From assembly GCA_026120035.1 (NCBI GenBank), contig JALRME010000005.1:496001-560000 (forward strand): a stretch of 64,000 bases of DNA, given 5' to 3'. Within the stretch, counting starts at the first letter, position 1. Each line of letters begins with the position of its first letter. The notes under the pieces were generated by a model. That model saw only the letters and a program-made list of their open reading frames with translations, had not been told where the DNA came from and searched no databases. This document shows, one piece after another, positions 46,948-60,068 of the stretch. The position numbers and the translations under genes were made by a program. Origin of the DNA: Coleophoma eucalyptorum (taxonomy: Eukaryota > Ascomycota > Leotiomycetes > Helotiales > Dermateaceae).

Positions 46948-48000
46948 ATGTCACAGAAACAAGTCACTAAATCTGCAGAAGCAGACCTATATGGCTTCCG
47001 GCGCCCTAAGAAGTCGAAGAAAGAGATCTCATCTTCTACCAGCCTTGCCTTCAGCTCGACCCTCTCCACCCTCCTCGCAAATACCAACAATGATGCTGAG
47101 AAGACAAGTTCAGGCCGCCAGCGGCCGTCGAAGAACAAGGCGGACATATTCACTGCGCATAACAAGAATACGAAGAAACGCGCAGCGCGCGATCTAGAAG
47201 ATGACGATATGCATAGTCAGGTTGGACTACAGGACATAGGCGGCGTAGACTCTTCAGTCCTACACCGCTCAAAGCGCAAGATGGAGGAGAAGGCACGGCT
47301 TTATGCTGCCATGAAGAGGGGAGACTATGTTGCTGGGGAGAACGAACCAGAAGCTCTCATCGACTTTGATCGCAAGTGGGCCGAGAACGAGGCACGCGGA
47401 ACGGGGAACGAGCTCGATACTTCCTCAGATGATGGGATGGAATCCGATGGCGATGATGGGGAACTGGTAGACTACGAGGATGAATACGGGCGAGCTCGTC
47501 GTGGGACACGCGCTGAAGCGGAGCGGATGGAGCGCAAGAAGCGGAATCAGGCACTGGGTGCCGAAGAGCTGGATCGTATGAGTGCTCGACCGAAGATGCC
47601 GTCGAATATCATCTTCGGCGATACGGTGCAAGCTGCAGCTTTTAATCCCGATGAACCTGTGGTGCAACAGATGGAGGAGCTGGCTGCAAAACGAGACCGC
47701 AGCGCGACGCCGCCCGAGATGAAACATTATGAAGCAGACAAAGAAATCAGGACGAAGGGCGTGGGATTCTACAGTTTCTCCAAGGATGAGGCGACACGTG
47801 GAAAGGAGATGGAGAATTTGGAGAAGGAGAGGCTGCTTACGGAGAAAGTGAGGAGGGAGAAGGAGGAGAGGAAGGAGAAGAGACGGCAAGAGATTGAGGA
47901 GAGAAAGAGGGCTATTGGGGAGAAGAGGGCGAGGAAGCAAGCTGACTCTTTTCTCGACGACCTTCAGAATGATATGATTTCAAAAGACAAGGGATCATAG
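46948..48000 (+). CDS. CCDC174-like coiled-coil protein
   Basis: Single exon, 350 residues. The hallmark is RTKGVGFYSFSKDEATRGKE at about 270-290, matching the conserved motif of the CCDC174 family (DUF4078), nuclear proteins linked in animals to splicing/exon-junction components. Around it are a Lys/Ser-rich N-terminus (LYGFRRPKKSKKE), an acidic central region (DDGMESDGDDGELVDYEDEYG), another conserved part, SNIIFGDTVQAAAFNPDEP, and a strongly charged Glu/Lys/Arg coiled coil to residue about 335. The product is probably nuclear. The start is the first ATG of the frame, 266 bp from the divergent HOM6 start. Confidence 0.85.
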   Translation: MSQKQVTKSAEADLYGFRRPKKSKKEISSSTSLAFSSTLSTLLANTNNDAEKTSSGRQRPSKNKADIFTAHNKNTKKRAARDLEDDDMHSQVGLQDIGGVDSSVLHRSKRKMEEKARLYAAMKRGDYVAGENEPEALIDFDRKWAENEARGTGNELDTSSDDGMESDGDDGELVDYEDEYGRARRGTRAEAERMERKKRNQALGAEELDRMSARPKMPSNIIFGDTVQAAAFNPDEPVVQQMEELAAKRDRSATPPEMKHYEADKEIRTKGVGFYSFSKDEATRGKEMENLEKERLLTEKVRREKEERKEKRRQEIEERKRAIGEKRARKQADSFLDDLQNDMISKDKGS

Positions 48001-49452
48001 TAAGCCTCTGCTCTTCATTCGGGCTACTATACACACTCAGTGCTATTGGGACAAAGGCGTTTTGGAATGATACCCAGATAGATATGCTCCGAGCAAAGGA
48101 CATAGAGATACTACCGAGAATATTGCGGAAAGGAGGGAAGGCAAAGGAGAAATTTATTTGGAATTGCAACGAGTTTACTCGGCATCCAGTTGCTGACTTG
48201 TGCACCCTCCCTTACACCACCAAGCAGCATAATCTTACGTACGAACATACCTTAATTCCATGAACAAGATCACAAAAGTCTACCTACCATCCCCATCGCC
48301 ACCAAGGTATCTCGCCCTCTGTACCCAGAAGAAATCCTTCCTCCCCACCTAACCCATCAATGCCCCAGGGCCACCGGAGATATAAAACCACACCGCACTT
48401 GGCAGGCTTTCAAATCCGAGGAGCCAAGGAGAGAACGGCACAAAGAAACAGGTAGAACAAAAATAAAAATAAAAATAAAAAATAAAAAGTAAAGTAAAAC
48501 CCAATCCATGATCCATCAAAACAAAGGATCCAATCATAAGCGTGTGCATCCGCTATACTCTACGGCTTAAAAAATCCTGCTCCGAGAAGAGGAAGCGAGG
48601 AGGAATCCCGAGACCCATCTCTTAGATGTTCGGCATAAGGCGACCTCGTTGAGGAGGATTCAAGCCTTAAAAACTCCCCTTTTGCTTGTGTTTTTCATTT
48701 CGTTTCGTTTTGGAGTCATATTTTATCGGAGAAGGAGCGGAAAAGTAGGTAAAAGGGGAGGGGGGACGGCGCCTTGGTGTCATCGTCTTTGAGTTAATTG
48801 TGAGTTTGGATGTGGAAAGGTAGGGCACTGTAGGGTAGGCTGTCCTATATGCCTTGAATTGCGAGTTGCTTTTTCTATAAGTTATATGGAGGATTTAGTG
48901 GATCCAATTGATTGGCAAGAATAGTACAAGTGTTGAGAGAATTAAGACTCAAGCTCAAAGCAGGTTAAACCTTAACTAAACGACACTTCAGGACCGAATC
49001 TGGTATTGAACTTTTTTAAGATAGCTACCTAATTTATTGTATAGATGCATATTCGTAAGGTGCCATTAGATAAAAGGAATTCACAAATCCTATCCCTAGC
49101 CCTCCAGGCATTCCGTCGACCCCCTTCCCTTTCCATTTCCCTTACACCAGCTTTAATTCAATTCATACATATATATCCTCGGCGCGCCCACTGTGTTCTA
49201 CGCTATACCGAGCCCCTTCATTTCTCTCCTTCGCCCCGAACAAAAAAATGTTGATTGTTAGTCGGGAATATGAGACCCGTAACCGCTGTGAAAACATAGA
49301 AAAGGGGGCACCCAAAAAGTAGTTGTCGCTAAAAGTAAGAGGGATAACTATCCTCCAACGCCGTTTTGCTAGTTTTGTCAAACTCCAAATGCAAGTATGG
49401 TTCCGTAAAAACTCCTCAATATAAATCCACACAAATGCTCCTTTCCAGTTTC
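48001..49452. other. Convergent gene-free region
   Basis: 1.45 kb between two 3' ends. Includes an A-rich (AAAAAT)n microsatellite at 48458-48489. Frames such as 48349-48549 (minus) are A/T-tract artefacts. No gene supported. Confidence 0.5.
48458..48489. repeat. (AAAAAT)n microsatellite
   Basis: A-rich run with T spaced at about six-base intervals. Confidence 0.85.
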
Positions 49453-51606
49453 TCATGTTGCAAGCCACACACACGCACAATCCGTCGATGAATCCCGTGT
49501 TTCCAATGCCAAATCTCGTTCACCGACAATGACTGGTAGACTTCGCTTAGATATAGATGATACAGACGTAGGTTCTGTCTCGTTAAGGTATAATGAGACG
49601 ACTTGTCCCGTGCTGTTCACATATGGGGAAGCTACGCCGTTGCTATCGATAGTCTGTTGAGTACAATACGGCGAAATAGTCTGTGCCCCTTGAGGAACTC
49701 TTCGTTCTTCGATCTTGATGACCTTCGGGTATCCTTCAAGAAAGTGTGGATCCGAAGTGGCAGTTGGGTACGATCCTGACGTGGTGGTTTGGGTCGCAGC
49801 AACACTGGATGCTGAAGCTGCTTGTTGGGCCGAGGTACTGGTCAGGTTAACATACAAGAATGCTTCCAGAAGTGTTCCGTTCCAATAGCAGAACCATGGC
49901 TTATCTCCGGGCTGTGCAACACCTTTCCTCTGGAAGTCTTGCATCTGATGGTACTGACCAGACGCCTCTCGTTTTGTCATACCCGCATTAAGGGTTGATT
50001 CAGGGAGGACAACAAGTTTGTTGTAAGTTGTTTGAAAGAACCATGCAGGTCCCTTGCTCGTGTCTTGATTATCGATGACCAGAGAAAGGACCTGGGTTTC
50101 CGCCAATGTTGGCGGTTGAGCACCATAAGGGAAGACCGGCATCGAATTATTTCCAAAGTTGATCGCAATCTCGTTTGAATGTGTGCTATCCTGGCTAGCA
50201 ATGGCCTGGACTTCGATTTGCAAAGGGGTGCCGCCGGGTATGTTACAGGACCAAGCAGTACTCTCAGAAGTGCTATCAATGCAACTAGATTGCACGGTGG
50301 AAGGAAGTTGAATGGGAAGAGAGAAAGTTCCGGCGGGTAGAGTTGGAATGTTAGTCGGGACTGTCGATATTGGAGAGGCATCAAAAGTTGTGGTTATTGT
50401 TGCTGTTCCCACGGCGCTTTGGGCATTCCTAGAAGAGTGTTAGCAAGGTAGATGTGGGATTTTGTAATAGACTTATGCTGACCCAGAGCCTTGAGGATGA
50501 ACATTATGTTTCTTGTTGTTAGACTTCGGCTTCAGAACATAGAGTGTTGTCCCAAGAATAATGCCGAACAGAATGAGTGCAATCCCAACCAGGACAAACG
50601 CCCATACTGGTACTATACCACAAGCCTTCTTCCTGGCAATCTGTTGCCACTTTTTTAGTGGGGGTTTTTCGGATACAGCATATGCAGCGGTATTGACCCG
50701 GTGAGAGCTAGCATCAGAATTGAAGCTGCGGGTTGATCGACCAGATTGTGGAGAGTTGAGGTCTTCCCGAGAAGCAAATTCTGGATTTCGTGTCGCCAAA
50801 CCAATCCCACCAGCACCAGTAACTGGAACAACCACATTCGGACGAGTTTTCCTAGCGAAAGCTTCATCGGGGTATTGGGTATACGGTGGAAGTTCTTCGG
50901 AGTGCCCATCGGGTCCAATAATTCCTGCAATCTCCTCCCCATCTGGTCCTAATCGTCGTTGATAATTATTATTCAGTCCGGGAAACCCGACCGGGATTGG
51001 TGCCATAGGTGAGGCGTTGTGCCCATCTGCCTCTGGAACCGTGCTCTGAGGATACATGCCATAAGGGTGTGTCGGCCCATTTGGCCCGGTATAATTTCTT
51101 TCTACCACGGGTGCTGCCACGCTCGTAGCCACGCTTGCCGTGCGGTCCAACCTTGAGCCTTGAGAATACATCTGATATGAATGCGAAGGCGCCGTGGGTC
51201 CTTGGTACGGGCTTTCCGGCCTGATATAGGAAATACCAGAATCTGACGACACGGTCGAAGATCGCGTCATGGATCGGCTTGTCGACGAACCACCCACGGT
51301 GCTGCCCTCTGCTATAGGGCCCATCTGACCGTCATGCCGCAAAGCGAAAGAGTCGAGGCCTTTGGGTTTCGATATGCTCGACGGTCGCGGCGGTGGTGAT
51401 GCTGTCCGTCCCAGCGGTGGAAGTTCTACATTGGAGGTGATTGACTGGGGGCCTGCCGTTATCTCTGCTGGTCTGTAACTACCGTCGGAGATGCCCATCG
51501 CAGCCAAAGCAAATTCATCGTCGTCCTCAGGTTGCCTCGATAACCTCATTGATGTCCGCATGGAAGCCCTCCGCTCTATGCTGGCTGATCTCTTAGGGGT
51601 GGCCAT
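49453..51606 (-). CDS. Single-pass membrane protein with large extracytoplasmic domain, unknown function
   Basis: Exons complement(49453..50428, 50483..51606) give 699 residues. The N-terminal half (1-330) is Ser/Pro/Gly-rich and disordered, with repeated PxHPYGMYP-like and PSHSYQMYSQ segments and no hydrophobic stretch. A transmembrane helix lies at about 331-357 (PVWAFVLVGIALILFGIILG), preceded by basic residues and followed by KPKSNNKK, so the N-terminus should be cytosolic. The C-terminal domain (about 375-699) carries Cys residues (CIDS, CNIPGG, WFCYWNG, PYCTQQT, DCACVW), several N-glycosylation sequons and LSLVIDNQDTSKGPAWFF. Ascomycete-wide proteins of this layout exist (I believe DUF7820), with no assigned function; a cell-wall or surface role is inference. 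The intron is 54 nt with a GTCAGC donor. The start is the first ATG, MATPKRSAS, in good context; the frame is open 15 codons further but without ATG. Confidence 0.82.
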
Positions 51607-54600
51607 CTCGGAGTGCCTGGAAACCAGTTCACAGTCCCGAAGGCCCTTCACTATGTGTCGACTCGATCCGAGGGGTGCAAGCGATGGAATCTACTCTATT
51701 ATGGACTATGCATTGGCTGGCGTGACGATAATTGGGGGGGAGAAGGGTCGGAAGAGGAATCGGTCGCAGCAAGTATGGCGGGTGGAGGGTGGGTTCGTGA
51801 TGGTGTTGATGGATGGACAGAGGAAGAACGAGAGGCGCTACGAAGGCCGAGTCGAATGGAGTTGAGTGAGTGACGGGAATGGAGTGCTGTAGAAGGTGTG
51901 TGGTGTGGTGGACTGGGACTGGGAGAGTGACGGGGAGACTGGAAGAGCGACTGGGAGATGGGCCGTGGACTTGGACTTGGACTAGGACTGGAACTGGGCG
52001 GAGGGGCGGGCTGAGCACAGTGCTTTCGCCGTAGCGGTCGAAAGAATTGCAGAGTGCAGGGGGGAAGAGTGAGCGAGAAAGGCAGGCCTGTTCAGGGTGC
52101 CAGTCTGCCAGAGGATGAAACCTTCCGGCTAATCAGCCTGTAATGATGCCTGAGAGAGCTGGGCCAGGGGGTCGAGAAGTCACAGATCAGCCCCCCCTGA
52201 GTTCTGGCTGGCTACCCGAGTCTCGTACGAAAAGGTACGGAACGTCCTATTCACGCTATTGTCTGGTAGCGCTGGAATAAGCTGCGCGACCTCGACTTGC
52301 TACCGGGCCTTCCAGACTGCCGTGGTGGATCCTCTGGCTTGAGAAGTCAGAAAGCGTAGCGAGTGTCTGAACGTGCGGCTGTCCCTGCAAGAAGGGCGGA
52401 GTACAGTACAGTCCAAAGGCCGGACGCAAGGCAAGAAAAAACCTGCACTATTGCACCACACCCTTTTTGTCTGGGCGATCTTATATCCTGTCTATATCCT
52501 GTATGCGCCGGCAATATACCTCTACCTATGCTTATTTCATCCTTCCCATCCCATCCATGGCCAAGGAATGCCTAACGCTTCTGAAGGTTGAGTTGGGGGT
52601 GTACCTCTGTATTGTATGGCGACCACGGCTGGCGGCCATCCTTCGACCTCGTAACTCCCACTTCCATATTGTGCTGCAGCCGTAGCTCCACTTTATTCCC
52701 AGTCTCCCCTTACCACACCCTGGGTCGGTTTAGGCGTACAGAGAGAACTTGCTTCCTTCGTACTGTACTTTCTCGTACTCCGCGTACCGTATGAGGAGAA
52801 CAAGGCCACTCGACTGAGAAGAATATTGGCTACGGCCGATAAGCATTAACCTTGAATTGCGTGGATGGGCGCCCCCTGCTAGACTCCCGTAGTAACGGCT
52901 GTTTCCTCCAGAGAGTTGACATAGTCTACCTCACACCATCTACCTTAATCATCTTGGCTCCTCTGACACTCTCTTCACCTCAACTCACAATATCATACCA
53001 TGCCATGCAAGAGTCAAAAGTTGCAAACATTGCTCCCTGTCATGCCTTGATCGCCTCACACTGCTGTGAGTCGCTGGTCCTTGCTCGGCACTTATTCTTC
53101 TCTTCCTGGTTGAGGACGGTGGGCAGCATCAGCAGCGAGAACATGTTCTTTGACTGTCACCAACACTTATTAGGTTACGATCATCTCCCTCTACCCAGCA
53201 GCATCTCCACAAAATCCGTAGGATCAAATTTTGTGAGATCATTTGTATTCTTCGCGTAGAGCGACGAGAACACAGTGGAGATTGGAAGCACAATGCACTT
53301 TAATAATCGCCTTGCTTATCCTGAGTCCTGAACTTGACACTCTCACAGCCTGCGCCGTTGCAGCATGCCTGGTGTTTAAGACTTAAGGTAAGGAGGTCCT
53401 GCGGCTCTTCCTCTCTGACAGATTCCCCCGGAGAAATCCCAATGCCAAGTACGGACCAGAGAAAGGTGAATGGCCTGAGGCTTGATAACTGAAGCTTGAC
53501 GATGCGTGAATACCATCTTTCCTACAGTTGTTGTGTTTCGTCTCAGCTAAGACGACTTCGTGGAAAATTCACCTGAATTTCTAACAATAGGAAGAATTCT
53601 GAGCAACTTTTGCCGCCAGTCCGTCCGTCCGCCCGTCTGAGGTTGTCAAACGGCCACCCAAAGAAATGTTGGATTTAGCCAAGTACTTGGGTTGAGACGA
53701 CTACTCAAAGCAGCAAATCAAATCAAATCAAATAAAAAAAGGTGGAAGAGGAAATTGGAGATTTGCCCTTAAAGGCTTACTTGCAGGCAGACAAATGAAT
53801 TATTGGCTGCAAAAAAAAACCTCATGCTATTCTGCAATTGATGAGACAAGCCAGAGAATTGGAATGACATGGGCGTCCGTGACTTGAGTGCGAACAAAGG
53901 TCGGCTTTCGCTGTGGTTCCCAAGCAAGAGAACTTCTTTGTTACTTACTCTGAGGCAAGCACCATCTCGTCCACTTCTGAGGCGATGCACATATCCAAAG
54001 CAATACAATTCACCTTGCAAAGATCGCTTTTCGACATATGCGTGAGGTAACACAGTGACATTCATGAACGACAAGCTGCTTTCGCCGGCAACGATTCGGC
54101 AGGTTGTTTCGTTCTTCGGGCGCATTACCTCACGGCAGCATTTATTGTTCCCTTACGAGTTAAGGTTCGAGACGCCATAGACGGAGGCCGGTTCCAATAC
54201 CCACCGTGACGCTGGGACGCTGTGACGGCGGGTGTTTGAGCTTTTGCTATTCTTTTCCCTGACAAAGCTTGGCTCACAACCACTCACTCCACCTCTACTA
54301 CCTTGGTCGGCTGGAAGTTCTACGCGGGCCGGTGTAGTGCCAGCGCATCATTATATTTCCGGCTTGGACGTGAGGTTGAGTTGCAGCTTGATGAGGCTGC
54401 GAGTTAAGTAAGGTATGTATATGTATGTACAGTACAGTAGTAAGCTGTAAGCCGTGCCTGTGAGAATATCAGACTGCTGCAAAGTGGCTTGCTGGTCGCC
54501 GTCCCTCTGCCTACATCCTTGTTTCCATCAATAAAGATTTGTGCTTCTTGGCAACCGGCCTCCATAACGTTATGTGAGGCGACAAGGGTTCTAAGTATGG

Positions 54601-57249
54601 GACACGAACCAAGTTTCATGGCTCTGTGGTTCGAATAACCTCTTGCGCTTCGAATGATCTGACATTCTTTGCTATGCTCAATGAAGATCTCTTGCGTGAT
54701 TTCATCCAATCCTGGCTTTTCGAACTCAATCTGTTGTGTCACAACTTTCTTCATAAACATATGTTATTAGTCTCACTGGGGTTCGGTAGCCGGTACTCGT
54801 ACCGCCGGCCGTTTACTATTACCTTGACATACATCTATCGAAACACACACATCAAGGCTTGAAATCCTTCTAGAATTCATTTGCCGGGGTTTCTATACGC
54901 TATCTATGGTCTGGGCCAGACCTCCTAACGCAATGGTTTCTATAGAGTTGGAGTAAGTATTGTATGGAGTTAAGGGGCTCAAAGAACCACAGGTTTCGAT
55001 CTTCACTAATTCTCGATCAAAGGATGCATGTCTGAGGAAATACCAAGGGTATACAGAGTTTGCGTAACTGATTGTTATCATATAGGACAGTTGCACAGCT
55101 CATATACCCTCGATTAAATGCTTAACGGCTCGGATTTTGGAGACCGAGTTTGGAAAGGGGAGTTTCCGAAGACGAGATCGTCGTATATGTTATATCTGAG
55201 AACTTGGCTTTGCTTCAGATCAAGCTTAAAGAGGTGTTGCTCCGCATCTCATCTTTGAATGAGAGACGGTCCTTGTGATATAGGTTCTAGACGCTGTTCA
55301 TATTTGCGTCGGTGAGATTGCTGAGAAGTATTATGTCCAGCTGGCATTTTTGAATATGAAAGAGATAAAATGCAGGCAAGGGGAGGATCTCGATGGTTGC
55401 TTTTGTTACAGGAAACTGTGCTTTTAATACTGGTCATCTCAACTGTGGACCTACACATTCTGTAAGGATCTTTATTGTCGACTCAAACGCTGACTCTATC
55501 TGAAAATCCCAGTATTTCCGTTTTCAATTTCGGAATCCCTTCGAGGAATTGAAGTCTGCGGCACACAATGTACCCCACAGACCATGGATTCTGGCACCCG
55601 GTTATAATCTCAAATTAATAGCAAGTGCGGCAAAAGTTCAACGCAGTAGGTAGATTATGACTGCTTGCTACTCTAAAGTACTGAAGATCTATGCTCTGGC
55701 AGTCTCTCAGTAGACAGTGTATGGTTCCTCGACTCTCAGAAGTCTCCGAAGTTGCTCGTGAAACCACAACATATACGATGTATTCCAACCTGATAGAGTA
55801 ATGGTTACGATAGACAAAAGCAGAAAAGTTTGCTGCAAACAGGGTCATGGTTGAATTCACATGCCATAATTCGTCTCGGAAGTTGCCAGCTATAGCTCCA
55901 ACTTTTATATAATCTCTATTGTTTCGGTGCCTGAATCTATCTCCATCTCTCCTTCGACTTTCTTGCCGAAACCTCCCTCCAGGTGTTAGTGTCTCTTGAC
56001 GTCAAGAAATGGAACTCGCGCTATAAAGACTTCTGCGTGAAGCTGGACAGGCAACTACGCTGGTCTAAACAATTGAGTGGGCAGACCTCAGCACTGCCCC
56101 TCCTGGCTATACTCTATTCAGAAAACCCGGCCTCATGCATGCACCCGTACCGCATATTCACGGCACGGCAACAGGAGTCTGAGAATATAATTGAAGTGAG
56201 TGCTTGTTAATGAGGTGCCTGAACTGAACCGAACCGAATCACGATAAGCATACGACACTACCCAGCTGAGAGTGCTCCAGGCTGCAGAGCTGGACGACCC
56301 GACGGCTTCCAGAAGCGATGCTAACGCGCCAAAATGTAAATTGTGTTGTGCCCACCAACTCTGGTATCGGCAGAGAGTGACGTGTTGGCAGCAGGAACGA
56401 TGCGCGTGGGTGACCGACAAGCCAGCAGAAACTGGTGGTGGTGTTATCAGGACCGTCCGACTCTGGGCGATCACCACGGACGGGACGCCACTGGCACGTT
56501 CCTGCATAAAGGATACATACACACAGTATGTAATGGCACGGGACCACGGACTCTGGAGACTAAGAGACTCGGTATTGCAGAGCCCATCGACCGATGGCGG
56601 CTGTCATAGTTTCTCTCGTGGCCATTTCAACGGTCGGCGACGTCGAGCTGTTATCACCGTTCAATCTCGACGTGCGCCCGAAATGGGAATGCCATTACCT
56701 TATCGGTCCCTTGGGTTCTTGCGACACTGCCACGTTATGGTTGGAACCAGGGGTCCTCATTCGAGGATTGGACGGCGCGGTGGAGTGCTACCTCATTTAT
56801 TATCTATCAACACACAAATCCTAATCCTGGACTCGCTCGTCTACTGTATCTCTCGAACCATCCAACCCCTCCACCTCTTGGGTTTCTTTCTTGCTCCGGT
56901 TCAGACTTGTACATAAACATTTGCTCCCTCCCAACCTTCATCTCGTCACCCGAACTTCAATACTCTGCCGTGTAAGTGCCGTCATCGGCGTAGTGCCAGG
57001 CACAATTTCCTGCTCTCCCCTAGCCTTTGTTGGGGTTTCCTGGGAGGCTTAGCTGCGGGAGCTTCCCAAATTCTTTTGTTGCTCGCAATTCTATTGTTCT
57101 CCCGTTTCACACTCATTTCAAGCTTCATCTACCATTTCACTGACGGAATTTTCATCCAGATCTCCAGCAGTTCTTCCAGCTGAACACTTCGCACCACTGC
57201 TCAAATTTCCAAAACTCTTTCCCCTCACATCCTTCACCGCCTCCCCACC
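51607..57249. other. Long divergent gene-free region upstream of the membrane protein and HMG-CoA synthase genes
   Basis: 5.6 kb with no supportable gene, RNA or mobile element. It has several overlapping open frames at 56133-56916 on both strands and a minus-strand ATG frame at 53769-54125, none with recognisable domains. The last 130 bp before 57250 are pyrimidine-rich and look like the 5' leader of HMG-CoA synthase. Confidence 0.5.
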
Positions 57250-58823
57250 ATGGCCGCCCGCCCTCAGAATATTGGCATTAAGGCCATGGAAATTTATTTC
57301 CCAAGCCAGGTATGCGCAAACTCGAGTCATTATATGTGTGCATCTGCAGTGCAGTGCATAGCATACCCGTCTGACAGCTCGCACTAATGATGACTGCAGT
57401 GCGTTGACCAAGCTGAGCTCGAGAAGTTCGATGGCGTTAGCCAGGGCAAATACACGATTGGTCTCGGGCAGACCAAGATGAGCTTTTGCGACGATAGAGA
57501 GGGTGAGGAGAATGCGCAAATATGGGCGACAGGCGGCTAATGGTCTGCAGATATCTACTCTTTCGCCCTCACTGTTACCTCTAGCCTCTTGAGCAAGTAT
57601 AACATTGACACCAACTCCATTGGTCGTCTCGAGGTCGGCACTGAGACCATTCTCGACAAGTCCAAGTCTGTCAAGTCTGTTCTTATGCAGCTTTTCGGTG
57701 AAAACTCCAACATTGAGGGTGTTGATACGGTCAATGCTTGCTACGGTGGTACCAACGCTCTTTTCAACGCCATCAACTGGGTCGAGTCCTCTGCTTGGGA
57801 TGGAAGAGATGCCTTGGTTGTTGCGGGCGACATCGCTCTGTATGCCAAGGGTTCTGCCCGCCCCACTGGTGGAGCTGGCATGGTCGCTATGTTGATTGGC
57901 CCTGATGCGCCAATTGTGGTGGAGCCAGGACTTCGTGGAAGTTACATGCAACACGCATATGATTTCTACAAGCCAGACTTGACCAGTGAGTACCCTATCG
58001 TTGACGGCCACTTTTCAATCAAGTGCTACACCGAGGCTGTGGATGCTTGTTACAAGGCATACAACAAGCGAGAGGTCACTTTGAACTCCAAGGCCAACGG
58101 CCATGCCAATGGAAATGGTGTCGCAGAGAAGGAGGCCGATAAGACCGCTCTCGACAGATTCGACTACATGTCTTTCCACGCACCAACTTGCAAGCTCGTC
58201 GCCAAGTCCTACGCTAGAATGTTGTACAATGATTACATTGTCAACCCCGACGCCCCAGCATTTGCTGACGTCCCAGCTGAGCTCCGTGATATGGATTACA
58301 CCAAGTCATTGAGCGACAAGGCGGTTGAGAAGACCTTCATGGGCTTGACCAAGAAGCGATTTAACGAACGTGTACAACCTAGCATCAACGTGCCAACCAT
58401 GTGCGGAAACATGTACTGCGCAAGTGTCTACGGTGGACTTATCGGTCTTTTGGACAACGTTGACAGTGCAGCATTGCAAGGAAAGAGAATTGGTGTCTTC
58501 AGCTACGGAAGTGGTTTGGCATCAAGTTTGTTCTCTTTGAAGGTTGTCGGTAGCACCGATACCATCAAGAAGGCCATCAACCTACAGGAGCGACTTAGTG
58601 CACGCAGAGTTCTCGCCCCACAAGAATACGATGATGTAAGTTCTGGAGATCCGCGTATGATATTACTCGCACTAACATTTTTTAGATGTGCGCCCTCCGA
58701 AAGCAAGCTCACTTGCAAAAGGACTTCAAGCCAGCTGGCAACCCAGAGACCATCGTCAAGGGCACCTACTACTTGGAGAGCGTGGACGACATGTTCCGCC
58801 GCAAGTACGAGATCAAGGCATAA
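57250..58823 (+). CDS. ERG13: Hydroxymethylglutaryl-CoA synthase
   Basis: Condenses acetyl-CoA with acetoacetyl-CoA to HMG-CoA, early in the mevalonate/ergosterol pathway. Exons join(57250..57309, 57400..57502, 57551..58635, 58686..58823) give 461 residues. The start [18 protein letters not shown] has an excellent context (CACCATGG). GRLEVGTET contains the catalytic Glu86; [20 protein letters not shown] contains the catalytic Cys118; [13 protein letters not shown] has the catalytic His. Gly-rich [17 protein letters not shown] precedes the last intron. The final exon encodes [12 protein letters not shown] and ends [14 protein letters not shown]. Introns 1-3 are 90, 48 and 50 nt. The frame read through the last intron gives a false long tail, so the short exon 4 is needed. 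No mitochondrial targeting peptide, consistent with the cytosolic form. Confidence 0.97.
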
Positions 58824-60068
58824 ACGAAATAACGACGGGAAGGACGAAAAGAAGAAAAATAGAGCGGGTCATCTTCAATCTATAGATTTTCTTTCTTTTA
58901 GAAGATCTCCCACCCAGTCCGCTATACCCTTCCAAACGAGACACATATGGGTCCATGGCTGAGACAAGGGCTTGGGGGAGAAATCTTTTATATCTTGAGT
59001 GTCATGGTAAACGATGCCACGATCGGATTCCTGTTCTCTGGAATACATGTCCATCATTTGACCATTTGCATGATTTTGCTCGGCTATTTTCGAGGAGGGC
59101 ATTTTTAGCATGCGAAGCATTAGCATACATTTCTTCCCCCTCATAGCCAAACCGACATTACTACAACTTTTAATTTTCACAATAGAAGACCCGTTTCCAT
59201 TTACTGGTATATTTTGCCCTTTCTGTGTGAGACATGAAATGCGGTGAGACCATACAAGACTATATGGAAGAGACGATCCCAATTGGAACATCTTCGGGTC
59301 ATAGCTTCATATGCAGTAACTAAAAACCAGTATCAAGTCGGATGGCTACTAGTCCACTAGTGGTAGAGACCACAGCAACCCGAAATTTGTTCTACCAGTA
59401 TTGCACCAGTACCATGGTAGTAGTGCCATATCTGCAAGTCATCAGCCAAGCGAAGCTCTTCCATGGGAACAAACGAGAGACCAAGCGTAGAATACAGGTA
59501 CGCCCTAGGAGATCGAAGACGCAGATATATATTGTCCAGAAATTGCTGGGTGGGCAGCGGGCTCTAGAATGTTGCCAGTCCAGGAAGCACATCGCCCCCG
59601 GAATGCTGCCAACCAATCGCATCTTTCGAGCTCCACGCGAAATCATGACGCTTTCGCTTCACCCACCCGCATGGCTCGCCGATCCGTCCTTGCCACGTTC
59701 TATTCATCAATGTGTTCCATTTTGTTTTCATTCTCTTGTGTTTCGAGCTGTTCCATGGCTGAACCAGGCTTGCAGCTAACAAGCTAAGTCAAAGTACGGA
59801 TGGAGACGACGCGAGGACCCTAAAGTCACACGCACTTTACCATCCCAATGTGAGTGGCCGGGCTGTGGACGAGCCGAGGCATGTCATTGCCTTTATATCT
59901 CTACCTCCTAATCTTGCTTGTTTCTTTTATTCTCGTTGATGGATGATGCTTCTCGTGCACATCGACCTGTTGCGCCCTTCTCTTTTTATTGCTTCGTGAT
60001 GCGATTTGGTTAAGTGGTTGGAGCATAAGATCTGTATCCGCCAAGTCCACGCAATCCCACCAAACGCC
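58824..60068. other. Intergenic region, HMG-CoA synthase / alpha-beta hydrolase
   Basis: 1.25 kb with 3' UTR and promoter sequence. A 138-codon minus-strand frame at 58875-59291 has no recognisable domain and is not called. Confidence 0.5.

Noticed and set aside
56272..56916. 214-codon plus-strand frame overlapping two minus-strand frames upstream of HMG-CoA synthase
   Set aside because: Does not start with ATG, has no domain, and the region is open in several frames at once, as expected for a stop-poor GC-richer stretch.
58875..59291. 138-codon minus-strand frame in the HMG-CoA synthase 3' region
   Set aside because: No recognisable domain, and it lies over the probable 3' UTR of the plus-strand gene. 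Kept out for lack of support.
60001..60068. A-box-like TGGTTAAGTGGTTGG before the hydrolase start
   Set aside because: No B box or acceptor-stem pairing follows; the sequence is the 5' leader of the hydrolase gene.
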